From assembly GCA_965229645.1 (NCBI GenBank), contig OZ245893.1, positions 2,790,001-2,854,000 on the forward strand: a stretch of 64,000 nt of DNA, written 5' to 3'. The notes beneath the pieces were generated by a model that worked only from the letters and a program-made list of their open reading frames with translations, did no database searches and was not told the DNA's origin. Positions within the stretch are counted from its first letter, which is position 1, and every line of letters starts with the position of its first letter. Positions 39,777 through 48,115 of this stretch are shown here, piece by piece. The stretch comes from CAXQZM01 sp965229645. Lineage in GTDB: Bacteria; Pseudomonadota; Alphaproteobacteria; UBA7985. The position numbers and the translations under genes were made by a program.

Positions 39777-41206
39777 ATCCAATTGGACACGGATTTGATT
39801 TCGCAGAAATCTTCGATGCCCCAAATGCCGCCTTCGCGGCCGTTGCCCGAGCCTTTCATGCCGCCGAAGGGCGAGCCCATGCCGCGGCCAATGCCGTTGT
39901 TCTCAACCATGCCCGAGCGCAAACGGCGCGACACCCGCTGGAGTTTGTCCTGGTCTTCGGTCTGGATGAAGTTGGTCAAGCCGTAGGGCGTGTCGTTGGC
40001 GATGTCGATCGCCTCGTCCTCCGTGTCGAAGGGAATGAGGCAAAAGACCGGGCCGAAGATTTCCTCGCGGCTGATCGTGGCCTGGTTATCGACATCGGCG
40101 AAAATCGTCGGGCGGACAAAGTAGCCCTGGTTGTGCCCTTCGGGCCGGCCCAGGCCGCCGGCGATCAAGGTCGCGCCCTCGTCCAGGCCAGTTTGGATCA
40201 GGTTTTGAATCTTGTCGAATTGGGCTTTGGAAACCACTGGGCCGATGTGCTTGCCGTCTTCGTGCGCGGACTTGACCGCGAGCTTATCGGCGACGGCTTT
40301 GACCTCCGCGACGGTGCGATCGTAGCGCGACCGCTCGACCAGCAAGCGCGTGGGTGCGTTGCACGATTGGCCTGAGTTGTTGAAGACGCGCAGGGCGCTC
40401 CACTTCGCCGCGTCGTCGCGGGCATCGGCGAACAAGATATTGGCGCCCTTGCCGCCCAATTCCAGCGATACCCGTTTCAGGGTATCGGCGGCGTTCTTGG
40501 AAATGGCGATGCCCGCGCGGGTCGAGCCAGTGAAGGAGACCATATGGACATCCTCATGCACGCAAAGTTGCGTGCCAACGCCCGCGCCGTCGCCGTTGAC
40601 AAGGTTAAAGACGCCTGCGGGCACGCCCGCCTCGTCCATGATTTCTGCCCACAAATGGCCCGAGAGCGGCGCGATTTCCGAAGGTTTCAGCACCATGGTG
40701 TTGCCCGCGATCAGGGCGGGGAACACCTTGAGCACAATCTGGTTCATGGGCCAGTTCCAGGGCGTGATCAGGGCGCATACGCCCACGGGGTCGTAAAGAA
40801 CCCGGTCGTCAGGGGCATGGTCGCCCAAGGGCGCGACGGGTTGCCATTGCTCTGCGGCGGCAAAAAAACCGTCCATGTGCCAAGTCCCCGCGCCGACTTG
40901 CTGCGTGCGGGCCATGGCGATGGGCGCGCCCATTTCGGTGGCGATGGCCTGGGCCATGTCCTCGGCGCGGGCCTCATAGACTCGTTGGATGGTGCGGCAC
41001 AGGGCCAAGCGCTCGGCTTTGGACGTGTGTTGCCAGGTCGCGAAAGCGGCCTTGGCGGCGGCGACCGCCGCGTCGGTGTCCGCTTGCCCGCCTAAGGCTA
41101 TGTGGCCGACGACCGCTTCGGTGGAGGGATCGATGATCTCAAAGTCGCTGCCGTCGATGGGGTCAACCCACGCGCCGCCGATGTAAAATTGTCGCTTGTC
41201 GAGCAT
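39758..41206 (-). CDS. Aldehyde dehydrogenase family protein
   Basis: This NAD(P)-dependent dehydrogenase of 482 residues oxidises an aldehyde to an acid. The catalytic cysteine lies in NNSGQSCNAPTR, the general base E in SLELGGKGANI, and the cofactor site in ITPWNWPMN and FTGSTRAG. The late motif EIFGPVFCLIPF is standard. Its last residues (IDDPQN) and stop fall within the arm of a repeat element. It is on the same strand as dddP, 179 bp downstream, so a role in the same pathway (for example on a C3 semialdehyde) is possible but unproven. Confidence 0.93.
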   Translation of the reverse strand: MLDKRQFYIGGAWVDPIDGSDFEIIDPSTEAVVGHIALGGQADTDAAVAAAKAAFATWQHTSKAERLALCRTIQRVYEARAEDMAQAIATEMGAPIAMARTQQVGAGTWHMDGFFAAAEQWQPVAPLGDHAPDDRVLYDPVGVCALITPWNWPMNQIVLKVFPALIAGNTMVLKPSEIAPLSGHLWAEIMDEAGVPAGVFNLVNGDGAGVGTQLCVHEDVHMVSFTGSTRAGIAISKNAADTLKRVSLELGGKGANILFADARDDAAKWSALRVFNNSGQSCNAPTRLLVERSRYDRTVAEVKAVADKLAVKSAHEDGKHIGPVVSKAQFDKIQNLIQTGLDEGATLIAGGLGRPEGHNQGYFVRPTIFADVDNQATISREEIFGPVFCLIPFDTEDEAIDIANDTPYGLTNFIQTEDQDKLQRVSRRLRSGMVENNGIGRGMGSPFGGMKGSGNGREGGIWGIEDFCEIKSVSNWIDDPQN

Positions 41207-41385
41207 GGTGCTAGGTCCTCTTGCCGTTTGGCTGCAAGATAGCGGTTAAGGCGTCAAAGCGAAAGGCCCAAATGCGCGGTTGGTCACCAAGGGCACGGGA
41301 GTTTGACGTATCAAACCGCTCAGGCGCGCGGGATCGCGCCACCAAGAGGGCGCACAACTCAAGGGTCGCTGCACCCTCCTTGGGA

Positions 41386-42747
41386 TCAGGCCACGAGCTT
41401 GGGATCGAAGGGGCAGCGGGTCAGGTTCTCAAAGCCGTCATCGGTGATCAGCACCTGCTCCTCCAACTTGACGCCATCGGGGCCGCCGACCTCGCCGATG
41501 TAGGCCTCGACGCACATGACCATACCAGGTTGCAGCGCATGGTCGTCGAAGGCCCCTGGGATGTACTGCTCGGGGTAGAAGATCGACGGCCATTCGTCGC
41601 AAAGGCCGACCCCGTGCATCTTGACGCAGTACTGCTGCGGCACGAAGGCGGGCGGCAGTTGGTGCCCGCCGAACGTCAGCTCCTTCATCGTCACCCCAGG
41701 CTTGAGCAGGTCCATATTGGTGCGAATATGCTCAAGGGCCAGCGTGTGCATGTCGCGCTGGCGCTGCGTTGGTTCGCCGTCGCCGCAGAACCAGGTGCGC
41801 GAGAAATCGGCGCACATGCCGTAGGGCCCGATCAAATCCGTATCGAAGGCGACCAGTTCGTTGTTCTGGATTCGGCGCGGGCCGCATTCCTGCATCCAGG
41901 GGTTGGTGCGCTGACCAGAGGAAAGGATCCGGGTCTCGATCCATTCGCCGCCCCGGGCGATGTTTTCTTTGTGCAAGACCGACCAGAGTTCGGTCTCGGC
42001 GATGCCAGGGACCAGATGTTCGCGCATTTTGGCAACGGCGATGTCGGTGGTCGCAAGGCAGCAGCGCATGGCCCGGATCTCGTCCTCGCCCTTGATCGCG
42101 CGCACGTGCTCCATGAAGTCCCAGCCCGATACGGCCTCGAGCCCATACTTTTGCAGCGCATGGAACCCGTGCAGCTCGATTTTGTCGAGGGCGATGCGAC
42201 GGTTGCTGCTGCCAACGCGAGCACGGACCAGATCATCGACTTGGCGCACAAATTCATCGGCGATCTGCGCCTCTTGATCGCCGGCAACGAAGTAGAAGAA
42301 GCCAGCGCCCGAGCGCCGCTCCTGGATCAAGTCCAGATGCGCGCTCATAAACTCGCAATTGTGAAAGTCCCACAGCACCATATAGCCGTCGGCGGTCACG
42401 AGCGCCGCCCGCGCAGGGTTGTGGGCGGTCCATACCTGCATATTGGTGGAGTCGGTGGCGTAGCGGATGTTGAGCGGGTCGAACAAAACCGCCGCCGCCA
42501 AATCGCGTTCCTGCAACATGGCAACGATGCGGTCGAGCCGGGTTTGGCGCATGCGCCGCAAATTCGGGGCTTGCAGGCCCAGATCGGCCCATTCCTGAAA
42601 CGCCACATCGGTCGGGCCGATTTCGGGGCGATTGGGATTATCCGGGCTGCCGTCGGGCTTGCTCGAAAACTGGCGTGCCTGGCGGCGCGACGGATCGATT
42701 TTGCGGTTGGACGATAGGGTTGTGGGTCGGTCCAGGGAGTCTAACAT
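41386..42747 (-). CDS. dddP: DMSP lyase DddP (M24 metallopeptidase fold)
   Basis: DddP cleaves dimethylsulfoniopropionate to dimethyl sulfide and acrylate. The protein has RKIDPSRR near its start, DPLNIRYATDSTNMQVW, SSGQRTNPWMQECGPR and HGVGLCDEWPS, all characteristic of DddP rather than of ordinary Xaa-Pro peptidases. Metal ligands D302, D304, D314, H378, E414 and E429 have almost the spacing of the described Ruegeria enzyme (295, 297, 307, 371, 406, 421). D384 and Y373 correspond to its catalytic D377 and Y366. ATG 42747 gives 453 residues and a family-like N-terminus; ATG 42798 is an alternative. Confidence 0.9.
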   Translation of the reverse strand: MLDSLDRPTTLSSNRKIDPSRRQARQFSSKPDGSPDNPNRPEIGPTDVAFQEWADLGLQAPNLRRMRQTRLDRIVAMLQERDLAAAVLFDPLNIRYATDSTNMQVWTAHNPARAALVTADGYMVLWDFHNCEFMSAHLDLIQERRSGAGFFYFVAGDQEAQIADEFVRQVDDLVRARVGSSNRRIALDKIELHGFHALQKYGLEAVSGWDFMEHVRAIKGEDEIRAMRCCLATTDIAVAKMREHLVPGIAETELWSVLHKENIARGGEWIETRILSSGQRTNPWMQECGPRRIQNNELVAFDTDLIGPYGMCADFSRTWFCGDGEPTQRQRDMHTLALEHIRTNMDLLKPGVTMKELTFGGHQLPPAFVPQQYCVKMHGVGLCDEWPSIFYPEQYIPGAFDDHALQPGMVMCVEAYIGEVGGPDGVKLEEQVLITDDGFENLTRCPFDPKLVA

Positions 42748-43612
42748 GTCGCCGAAAGAGCATGCGGCGCGGCCAATCAATGTTCTAAGAACGGCCATGG
42801 ATTTGCCGCTATCAGATGAAGACCTGCAAAAAGCCTGCGACGATTTCGCGCGGGATGGGTTTGTCCTGCTGCGGGGCGTCTTTGCCGCCTATGTCGAGGA
42901 CCTGCGGAAGGCCATGGCGGAAAATCACGCCGCGCCGAGTTGGCGGCAGCGGACCTATCAGCCCGAAGGCGACGCCGCGCCGTTTTTTCAGGACTATGGG
43001 GTATGGGACCAGTTTGCAGGGTACCGGCGCCTGGTCCGACACTCGCCCATGGCCGCCCTGGCGGCGCGCCTCATGGGTTCGCGAACCGCGCGCATCTTTC
43101 ACGACCATGTCCTGCTCAAATTTCCAGGGACCAGCGTCGCGACGCCCTGGCATCAGGACGCGCCTTACTACTTGGTCGAGGGAGCCAAGACCTGCTCGTT
43201 TTGGGTAGCGTGCGACCCCGTGCCGCGCGCGCGGTCGATTGAGTACGTCGCAGGGTCGCATCGCTGGGGCCAGCAATTCAAGCCGCAGCGGTTCGACGGC
43301 ACCGACCTGGTGGCAGGGGACGCGCGCCCGGCGGTGCCCGATGTGGCGGCAGACCGCGCCGCGTTCGACATCCGCGGATTCGATGTGGCGGCGGGCGACG
43401 CGGTGGCGTTCGACTTTCGGGTCCTGCACGGCGCGCCCGCCAATACCTCCGATGTGCCCCGGCGCGTCACCTCAATCCGTTGGGTCGGCGACGGGGCCGT
43501 ATTTCGCCGCCGCCAGGGCCCAACGTCCCCCGCCTTTCCAGATTTGGACTACGCAGACGGCGCCCCGTTCGGCGGGCCGCAGTTTCCTGAACTCTTTCGT
43601 GAGGCGGGGTAG
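42746..43612 (+). CDS. Phytanoyl-CoA dioxygenase (PhyH) family protein
   Basis: This is an iron(II)/2-oxoglutarate-dependent oxygenase of 288 residues. The iron ligands are H and D of PWHQDAPYY and a distal H in RVLHGAPANTS; the R that binds 2-oxoglutarate is likely in RRVTSIRW. ATG 42746 is chosen because agggag lies about 7 bases before it; ATG 42797 is an alternative. The start lies divergent to dddP, with the two ATGs sharing one CATG. The substrate is unknown; the pairing with dddP suggests an osmolyte or sulfur compound, which is inference. Confidence 0.87.
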   Translation: MSPKEHAARPINVLRTAMDLPLSDEDLQKACDDFARDGFVLLRGVFAAYVEDLRKAMAENHAAPSWRQRTYQPEGDAAPFFQDYGVWDQFAGYRRLVRHSPMAALAARLMGSRTARIFHDHVLLKFPGTSVATPWHQDAPYYLVEGAKTCSFWVACDPVPRARSIEYVAGSHRWGQQFKPQRFDGTDLVAGDARPAVPDVAADRAAFDIRGFDVAAGDAVAFDFRVLHGAPANTSDVPRRVTSIRWVGDGAVFRRRQGPTSPAFPDLDYADGAPFGGPQFPELFREAG

Positions 43613-43848
43613 GGCCTGAAAGACTAATGGTCTTCTCTCTTCCAAGGCCCCACAAAAAGCGCATGTGCATATCCAATGGGATTGAATAGCTCATGTAACA
43701 AGAATTGCAGTGCAGAACCACTAAGTTAAGGTTCTTCCCAAATCTTGAATCCTTGAAAAAGCTCACACCCGCAGTAATTGTCGGAATCGACGAAAAATGA
43801 GACAAGCTCGATCAATAATCCTAAGACAATTTCTAGACTCTAGGTTGC

Positions 43849-44007
43849 ATAATCGTAATCGCCCGCCTAACTGCGGAAATCTCGCAAGCTGAGGCCAAAA
43901 TAGATCAGATTGATTGTGGTCTGTTCGACCTCACGGATGAGGAAATTTCGGTGTTAGAAAGCAATATTTGGCCCCCACATTCAATGACCAAACAAACAAA
44001 TCCATGA
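43849..44007 (+). pseudogene. Remnant C-terminal tail of a lost gene, methyltransferase-like
   Basis: This frame of about 52 codons has no start and reads EISQAEAKIDQIDCGLFDLT, then DEEISVLESNIW. That pattern (amphipathic helix, ID...L..LTDEEI..LE) resembles the extreme C-terminus of Eco57I-like and other large N6 DNA methyltransferases. Its stop overlaps the Mrr gene ATG by 4 bases (ATGA), as two genes of one operon would. A stop lies just upstream in frame, so the rest of the gene has been deleted. The assignment is by eye. Confidence 0.5.
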
Positions 44008-44912
44008 CCACAAGTTCAAAACGTTTTACACTCGCCCCCGAAGGTCTGCCAAGCATCCCCTTGCTTATGCTCGCCACTTTGGATGCTCTACGCAGCCTAG
44101 GCGGCTCTGCCAGCATTCAAGAATTGGTAGATGAAGTCATTGAGCAAGAGCAGATGAGTGAGGAGGAGCAATCCTATTTCATGCCGAATGGACGGGATCG
44201 GCGCATAAATTATTACCTTGCCTGGGCGCGCACCTATCTCAAACGCGGGAACGCACTTGAAAACTCTGCTCGCGGCGTATGGGCGACGACGGTGCTGGGC
44301 GAGAGTCTAACGTCACTAGAGCAAACACAAGCGATCTATGAGCAAGTGGGAGAAGAGGAACGGCTTCGCGCAAAGCAAAAGAGGCAAGCCCAGCAAGCCA
44401 CACCCGTCGACGATCAAAGTGTGCAAGAGCCTGATGCACCAACCAATCAAAAAGATTCTTGGAAAGATATCCTGCTTGAGCACCTAGGACAAATGTCCCC
44501 AGCCGGTTTTGAGCGCTTAGCCCAGCGCCTCTTGCGCGAGGCTGGATTTGTGAAAGTAGAGGTGCGCGGCAAAACGGGTGATGGGGGCATAGACGGAGTA
44601 GGCATCCTGCGCGTCAACCTCGTCACCTTCCAAGTCTATTTCCAATGTAAGCGATGGGTTGGCAGTGTTGGATCAAAAGAAATTCGCGATTTCCGAGGCG
44701 CTCTGGAAGGTCGAGCCGACAAGGGTCTTTTCATTACGACCGCGACGTTTACAAAATCAGCTACTGAAGAAGCGACCCGCGACGGGGCGAAAGCAATTGA
44801 CCTCATAGACGGAGGCCGACTGTGTGATCTAATGAAAGAATTTGAACTGGGGGTAAATACCAGGCTCGTCGAGCAAGTCTCAATCGACCCCACATGGATC
44901 AAAGAAATCTAA
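44004..44912 (+). CDS. Mrr-type restriction endonuclease
   Basis: This 302-residue protein has the two domains of Mrr: an N-terminal winged-helix part (LPSIPLLMLATLDALRSLGG, then SARGVWATT) and a C-terminal PD-(D/E)xK nuclease with GKTGDGGIDGVG, followed by FQVYFQCKRW (QxK variant) and LFITTATFTKSATEEA. Mrr proteins cut modified or foreign DNA. ATG 44004 is chosen; an in-frame TTG at 43968 would lie inside the preceding remnant. Composition is more AT-rich than nearby core genes, which suggests acquisition. Confidence 0.92.
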   Translation: MTTSSKRFTLAPEGLPSIPLLMLATLDALRSLGGSASIQELVDEVIEQEQMSEEEQSYFMPNGRDRRINYYLAWARTYLKRGNALENSARGVWATTVLGESLTSLEQTQAIYEQVGEEERLRAKQKRQAQQATPVDDQSVQEPDAPTNQKDSWKDILLEHLGQMSPAGFERLAQRLLREAGFVKVEVRGKTGDGGIDGVGILRVNLVTFQVYFQCKRWVGSVGSKEIRDFRGALEGRADKGLFITTATFTKSATEEATRDGAKAIDLIDGGRLCDLMKEFELGVNTRLVEQVSIDPTWIKEI

Positions 44913-45194
44913 CCTACTTTTTGGGGGGGCACTTGGAGGTCGGCTAAAAGGTGAGCTGACCTAGCAGCACAAAGTCAATAATAACAGAGAGTTGGGCGGA
45001 ATAGCTGGAGCGGGTGACCAGCTCACATTATCGTTGTTAGCGTCCCCCTAAATTGGTCATATTTTAACAGGAAAAGCCGAGTGTCGATAAAGGGCATAGA
45101 TCATTTCTGCAATCAGCTTTAGGACTTGTTTCTTGCCGTGACACATGAGCCTTAAATTCGTAGGGCATGGAAAAGTCTGGCCAGGGGATTGCTT
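44913..45194. other. Intergenic with a possible transposase remnant
   Basis: This AT-richer spacer contains an arm pair ggtgagctgac/gtgaccagctcac (about 44950-45025) and the short minus-strand frame described separately. The MFS promoter is not recognisable. An aggggat ribosome site lies at about 45183. Confidence 0.35.
45057..45149 (-). pseudogene. Possible C-terminal remnant of an IS110/IS1111-like transposase
   Basis: A frame without a start reads CHGKKQVLKLIAEMIYALYR, close in pattern to the GKKPMVALIAVARKLAEHI end of the IS110 transposases in this window. It is about 30 codons long, so the match could be chance. Confidence 0.25.
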
Positions 45195-46460
45195 GTGCGC
45201 TTCCTAATTTCCCTAACTTCCCTGTTTGCCTCTGTCATTTTGCTGCAGTTGGCCATCGGCAGTGTGGGGCCTCTGGACGCGCTTTCGGGAGGTCTTGTTG
45301 GGTTTTCGACGACGCAAATTGGTCTCATTGGGTCGGCGCACTTTCTTGGCTTCTTGATTGGATGTTGGTGGACGCCTCGGCTTATGGGAAATATTGGGGC
45401 CAGTCGCACCTTTGCTGTTCTCACCGCCATCGGCACCATTGGTATGATGGCGCACATGATGATTGTCACGGTTCCTGCGTGGGCCGTGTTTCGAGTGTTG
45501 ATCGGGATTTGTGTTTCAGGGGCCTATACGGTCATTGAAGCCTGGTTGAATGAAAAAGCCGACAATCAAAATCGCGGACGCGTGACCGCCAGCTACCGAG
45601 TTGTTGACATGGGGGCCAGCTTGTTTGCCCAGCTGCTCGTCGCGGGCCTAAGCCCTGCAACCTACTTGGCGTACAATACGTTGGCTATTTTGTGCTGTGC
45701 TGCCCTGATCCCCATTGCCCTAGCCAAGGCAGGCCAACCTGCCGCCCCTGCGTCCCTTCGATTGAGGCCTAGGCTTGCGATCCTTGCATCTCCCTTGGCT
45801 GTGGCAGCCGTTATGGTTGCGGCCCTCACAGCATCGTCTTATCGTATGGTGGGGGCGGTCTTTGGCCAGGGCATCGGCCTCTCCCAACAAGAAATCAGCC
45901 TGTTTCTTGCCGCCTTCATCGCGGGCGGTGCCGTATCGCAATACCCCCTTGGCTGGATTGCCGACGCCTTTGATCGGCGGAGGGTTTTGATCGGTCTTTC
46001 GATTGGCGCAATTGTCACCGCGTTTTTGCTGTTAGCAACACAAGGGTGGGGCATCACACCTCTGCTGATTTGCTCTGCCCTATTTGGATTTGCGACCATG
46101 CCTATGTTTTCGGTTGCGGCCAGCCATGCCAATGACTTTGCGACAGATGCCGAAAGGGTAGAGCTGGCTGCGGCCCTCATGTTCTTTTACGCCCTGGGCG
46201 GTATTCTCAGCCCCGTCTTGGGGTCCGCGCTGATTTCGGTGTTCGGACCCAGCAGTTTGTTCGTCCTACTTTCCCTTGGTCATCTTGCCCTCATTGCTTT
46301 TGGCTTTTGGCGGATGCGTTCTCGCGCCGCTCGGGATGAAAGAACGCCCTACGTCTATACACCAAGGTCGAGCTTTACTATCGGCAAGTTACTAAGCGGC
46401 GAGAAGCTTCAGAAAGATGAAAACACCGAAATCTCACGGCCGTCGGGAGAAAGGCCATAA
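45195..46460 (+). CDS. MFS transporter, YcaD-like
   Basis: This is a 12-helix major facilitator protein of 421 residues. The segment FRVLIGICVSGAYTVIEAWL followed by NRGRVTASYRVVDMG is typical of the YcaD group of MFS exporters, whose substrates are unknown. GTG 45195 is chosen for its spacing to aggggat; TTG 45189 is possible. The C-terminal 45 residues are polar and cytoplasmic. The stop codon TAA shares its last A with the start of a small repeat hairpin. Confidence 0.88.
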   Translation: MRFLISLTSLFASVILLQLAIGSVGPLDALSGGLVGFSTTQIGLIGSAHFLGFLIGCWWTPRLMGNIGASRTFAVLTAIGTIGMMAHMMIVTVPAWAVFRVLIGICVSGAYTVIEAWLNEKADNQNRGRVTASYRVVDMGASLFAQLLVAGLSPATYLAYNTLAILCCAALIPIALAKAGQPAAPASLRLRPRLAILASPLAVAAVMVAALTASSYRMVGAVFGQGIGLSQQEISLFLAAFIAGGAVSQYPLGWIADAFDRRRVLIGLSIGAIVTAFLLLATQGWGITPLLICSALFGFATMPMFSVAASHANDFATDAERVELAAALMFFYALGGILSPVLGSALISVFGPSSLFVLLSLGHLALIAFGFWRMRSRAARDERTPYVYTPRSSFTIGKLLSGEKLQKDENTEISRPSGERP

Positions 46461-46504
46461 TACCATCGGTCATAAAAGCATCAACTTTTTTGGTCGTTGG
46501 TATA
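46460..46504. repeat. Minimal repeat hairpin at the MFS stop codon
   Basis: This is a 45-bp version of the repeat ends only: ataccatcggtcataaaagc joined to caacttttttggtcgttggtat. It has no internal part. It begins on the last base of the MFS stop and can fold into a hairpin with a T-rich arm. Confidence 0.8.
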
Positions 46505-46535
46505 GGGATATGTAACAAATCACGAAAGAGATCTC

Positions 46536-47480
46536 ATGGAACAGTTTCTGACGACAACAACAGAAGTTCGACGTAAAATGAACCTTCCTGATTTTTATGT
46601 TGAACAGATGCTCGAAGGTCACTTAGACACGTCAAACTTAAATGAATCGGCCCTCGTATCAATTATGGGCAGTGATGCGCCGATTGACCAGAAGGTATTC
46701 TCTGGCATGGTTCTTTCCCTTATCGGGCACAAGCTTGGAAGCTCTAAGGCTGATTTTATCAGCATACCAAGTAAAACTGTTGGTATGGGGTCCGATCAAG
46801 GAGAAATCGATATGACATTGACCGAATTTTCACACCTAGGACTTGATTCCAAATGGTTGGAAAAAGAGAGACCTCGACATTCTGTTGCGATAGAAGCATT
46901 CAATATATCAAAGTATCCAGTGACAAATGCAGACTACTTGGAATTTTTGAAAGAAACGCAATATCCTGAGATTCCGACCAGTTGGTATGCTGGACGATAC
47001 CCAAAAGAACAAGCCAATAATCCCGTGAGCAGTGTGGGTCCCCGATCTGCCAAGGCCTATTGTAGGTGGCGCACAAAAAAAACAGGGCGAAAGACGCGCC
47101 TTCCTACAGAATTTGAATGGGAACTTGCTGCGGGCGGGGGGATACGTCGGTATCCCTGGGGCAACACTTATGAAGTTGGAAAGGCAAATCTGGCAGATCT
47201 AAATATGGGAACAACAACCCCTGTCGGAACCTTCTTGGACAGCGCCAGTTTCTTTGGATGCGTTGATATGGCTGGGAATGTCGAAGAATGGACATCCAGC
47301 CCCTACGAGGCTTATCCAGGCGGTGAGCTGGTGCGGGATTGGTTCTATGAGAAGCAAAATGATTATCTGATTACACGAGGTGGAAGTTGGAACCTTAATG
47401 GCGATTGCGCTCGGGTTTTCCGTCGGCACGCCAGCGGGGATGCAGCCGTATGCGGGTTTCGTATCGTTCAGGAAATTTAG
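46536..47480 (+). CDS. SUMF1/formylglycine-generating enzyme family protein
   Basis: This 314-residue protein has a C-terminal SUMF1-type fold: MGSDQGE at its start, RHSVAIEAFNISKYPVTNADY, RLPTEFEWELAAGG, YPWGNTY, DMAGNVEEWTSSPYE, TRGGSWN and CGFRIVQ. Such domains occur in sulfatase-activating enzymes and in other oxidases or ligand-binding proteins. The paired catalytic cysteines of true formylglycine enzymes are not evident, so another role is likely. The first 80 residues are unique. Base composition is clearly lower in GC than its neighbours, suggesting transfer. Confidence 0.85.
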   Translation: MEQFLTTTTEVRRKMNLPDFYVEQMLEGHLDTSNLNESALVSIMGSDAPIDQKVFSGMVLSLIGHKLGSSKADFISIPSKTVGMGSDQGEIDMTLTEFSHLGLDSKWLEKERPRHSVAIEAFNISKYPVTNADYLEFLKETQYPEIPTSWYAGRYPKEQANNPVSSVGPRSAKAYCRWRTKKTGRKTRLPTEFEWELAAGGGIRRYPWGNTYEVGKANLADLNMGTTTPVGTFLDSASFFGCVDMAGNVEEWTSSPYEAYPGGELVRDWFYEKQNDYLITRGGSWNLNGDCARVFRRHASGDAAVCGFRIVQEI

Positions 47481-47538
47481 GCCCATATAACAAAATTCAA
47501 TCTGACGCCGATTCAAATCAAAACAAAGGCGAATAGCC

Positions 47539-48018
47539 TTAATCCACATCTTCACGATTCTTTGACAAGATGTCGCGCTGCGCGGTTCTGAACCGTGCGG
47601 CGAAGCTACCGCGTTCCTCGGGGCCCAAGAACGCGCCAAATTGCAGAATCTGCCCAGCGTATTTCAAGGTGAGGGGACCGCGCGTATTTTGGGGGGCCTC
47701 GGTGCCAATCTTGACCCAGGTCAGGGGCGCTTGCCAGCGCTGGGTTGCGCCGGAGGGCAGATATCGAGTCCATTGCACGAGCTCAGGCGTCAAAATGACT
47801 TCCTCGTAGGCGCGGCTTCGATGAAAATGGACAGCAAAGGCTAGGGCCAAGCCAAGCAACTCACCCCCAGCAAAGGCCAAAATCGGCCATGTCTGGTGCG
47901 TCCAAGAAAACACCGCCAAACCCGCAACCCATCCCGCGAGTAGGACGAAGAGGATCGTGGTAGAAATCGCAGAAAAGGAGCGATTGGGGGTCAAAACGAA
48001 CCGTCGATTTGCGGACAT
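47539..48018 (-). CDS. DUF2244 integral membrane protein
   Basis: This 159-residue protein has the DUF2244 layout: an LTPNRSFS motif near the start, two membrane helices (about residues 18-39 and 43-65), then a cytoplasmic beta domain with VHFHRSRAYEEVILTPE and FGAFLGPEER. DUF2244 is common in alphaproteobacteria, and its function is unknown. It is convergent with the SUMF1-like gene and divergent from proC. Confidence 0.85.
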   Translation of the reverse strand: MSANRRFVLTPNRSFSAISTTILFVLLAGWVAGLAVFSWTHQTWPILAFAGGELLGLALAFAVHFHRSRAYEEVILTPELVQWTRYLPSGATQRWQAPLTWVKIGTEAPQNTRGPLTLKYAGQILQFGAFLGPEERGSFAARFRTAQRDILSKNREDVD

Positions 48019-48060
48019 CGGGGCCTATAGGCACCTTCATGGGTCCCTTGCCAGGGCTTA

Positions 48061-48105
48061 GTACAATCGGCCAAAAAAGTGTCAACTTTTTTGGCCGATG
48101 ATATA
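48061..48105. repeat. Repeat hairpin between DUF2244 and proC
   Basis: A 14-bp perfect stem (atcggccaaaaaag with cttttttggccgat) around a short loop, with gtac/atat ends like the other repeat copies. It ends about 10 bases before the proC ATG, so it lies in the 5' leader of that gene. Confidence 0.8.
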
Positions 48106-48115
48106 AACTGCCGCC

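Noticed and set aside
41221..42717. 498-codon plus-strand frame opposite dddP
   Set aside because: dddP on the minus strand has conserved catalytic residues; the plus frame is low-complexity shadow.
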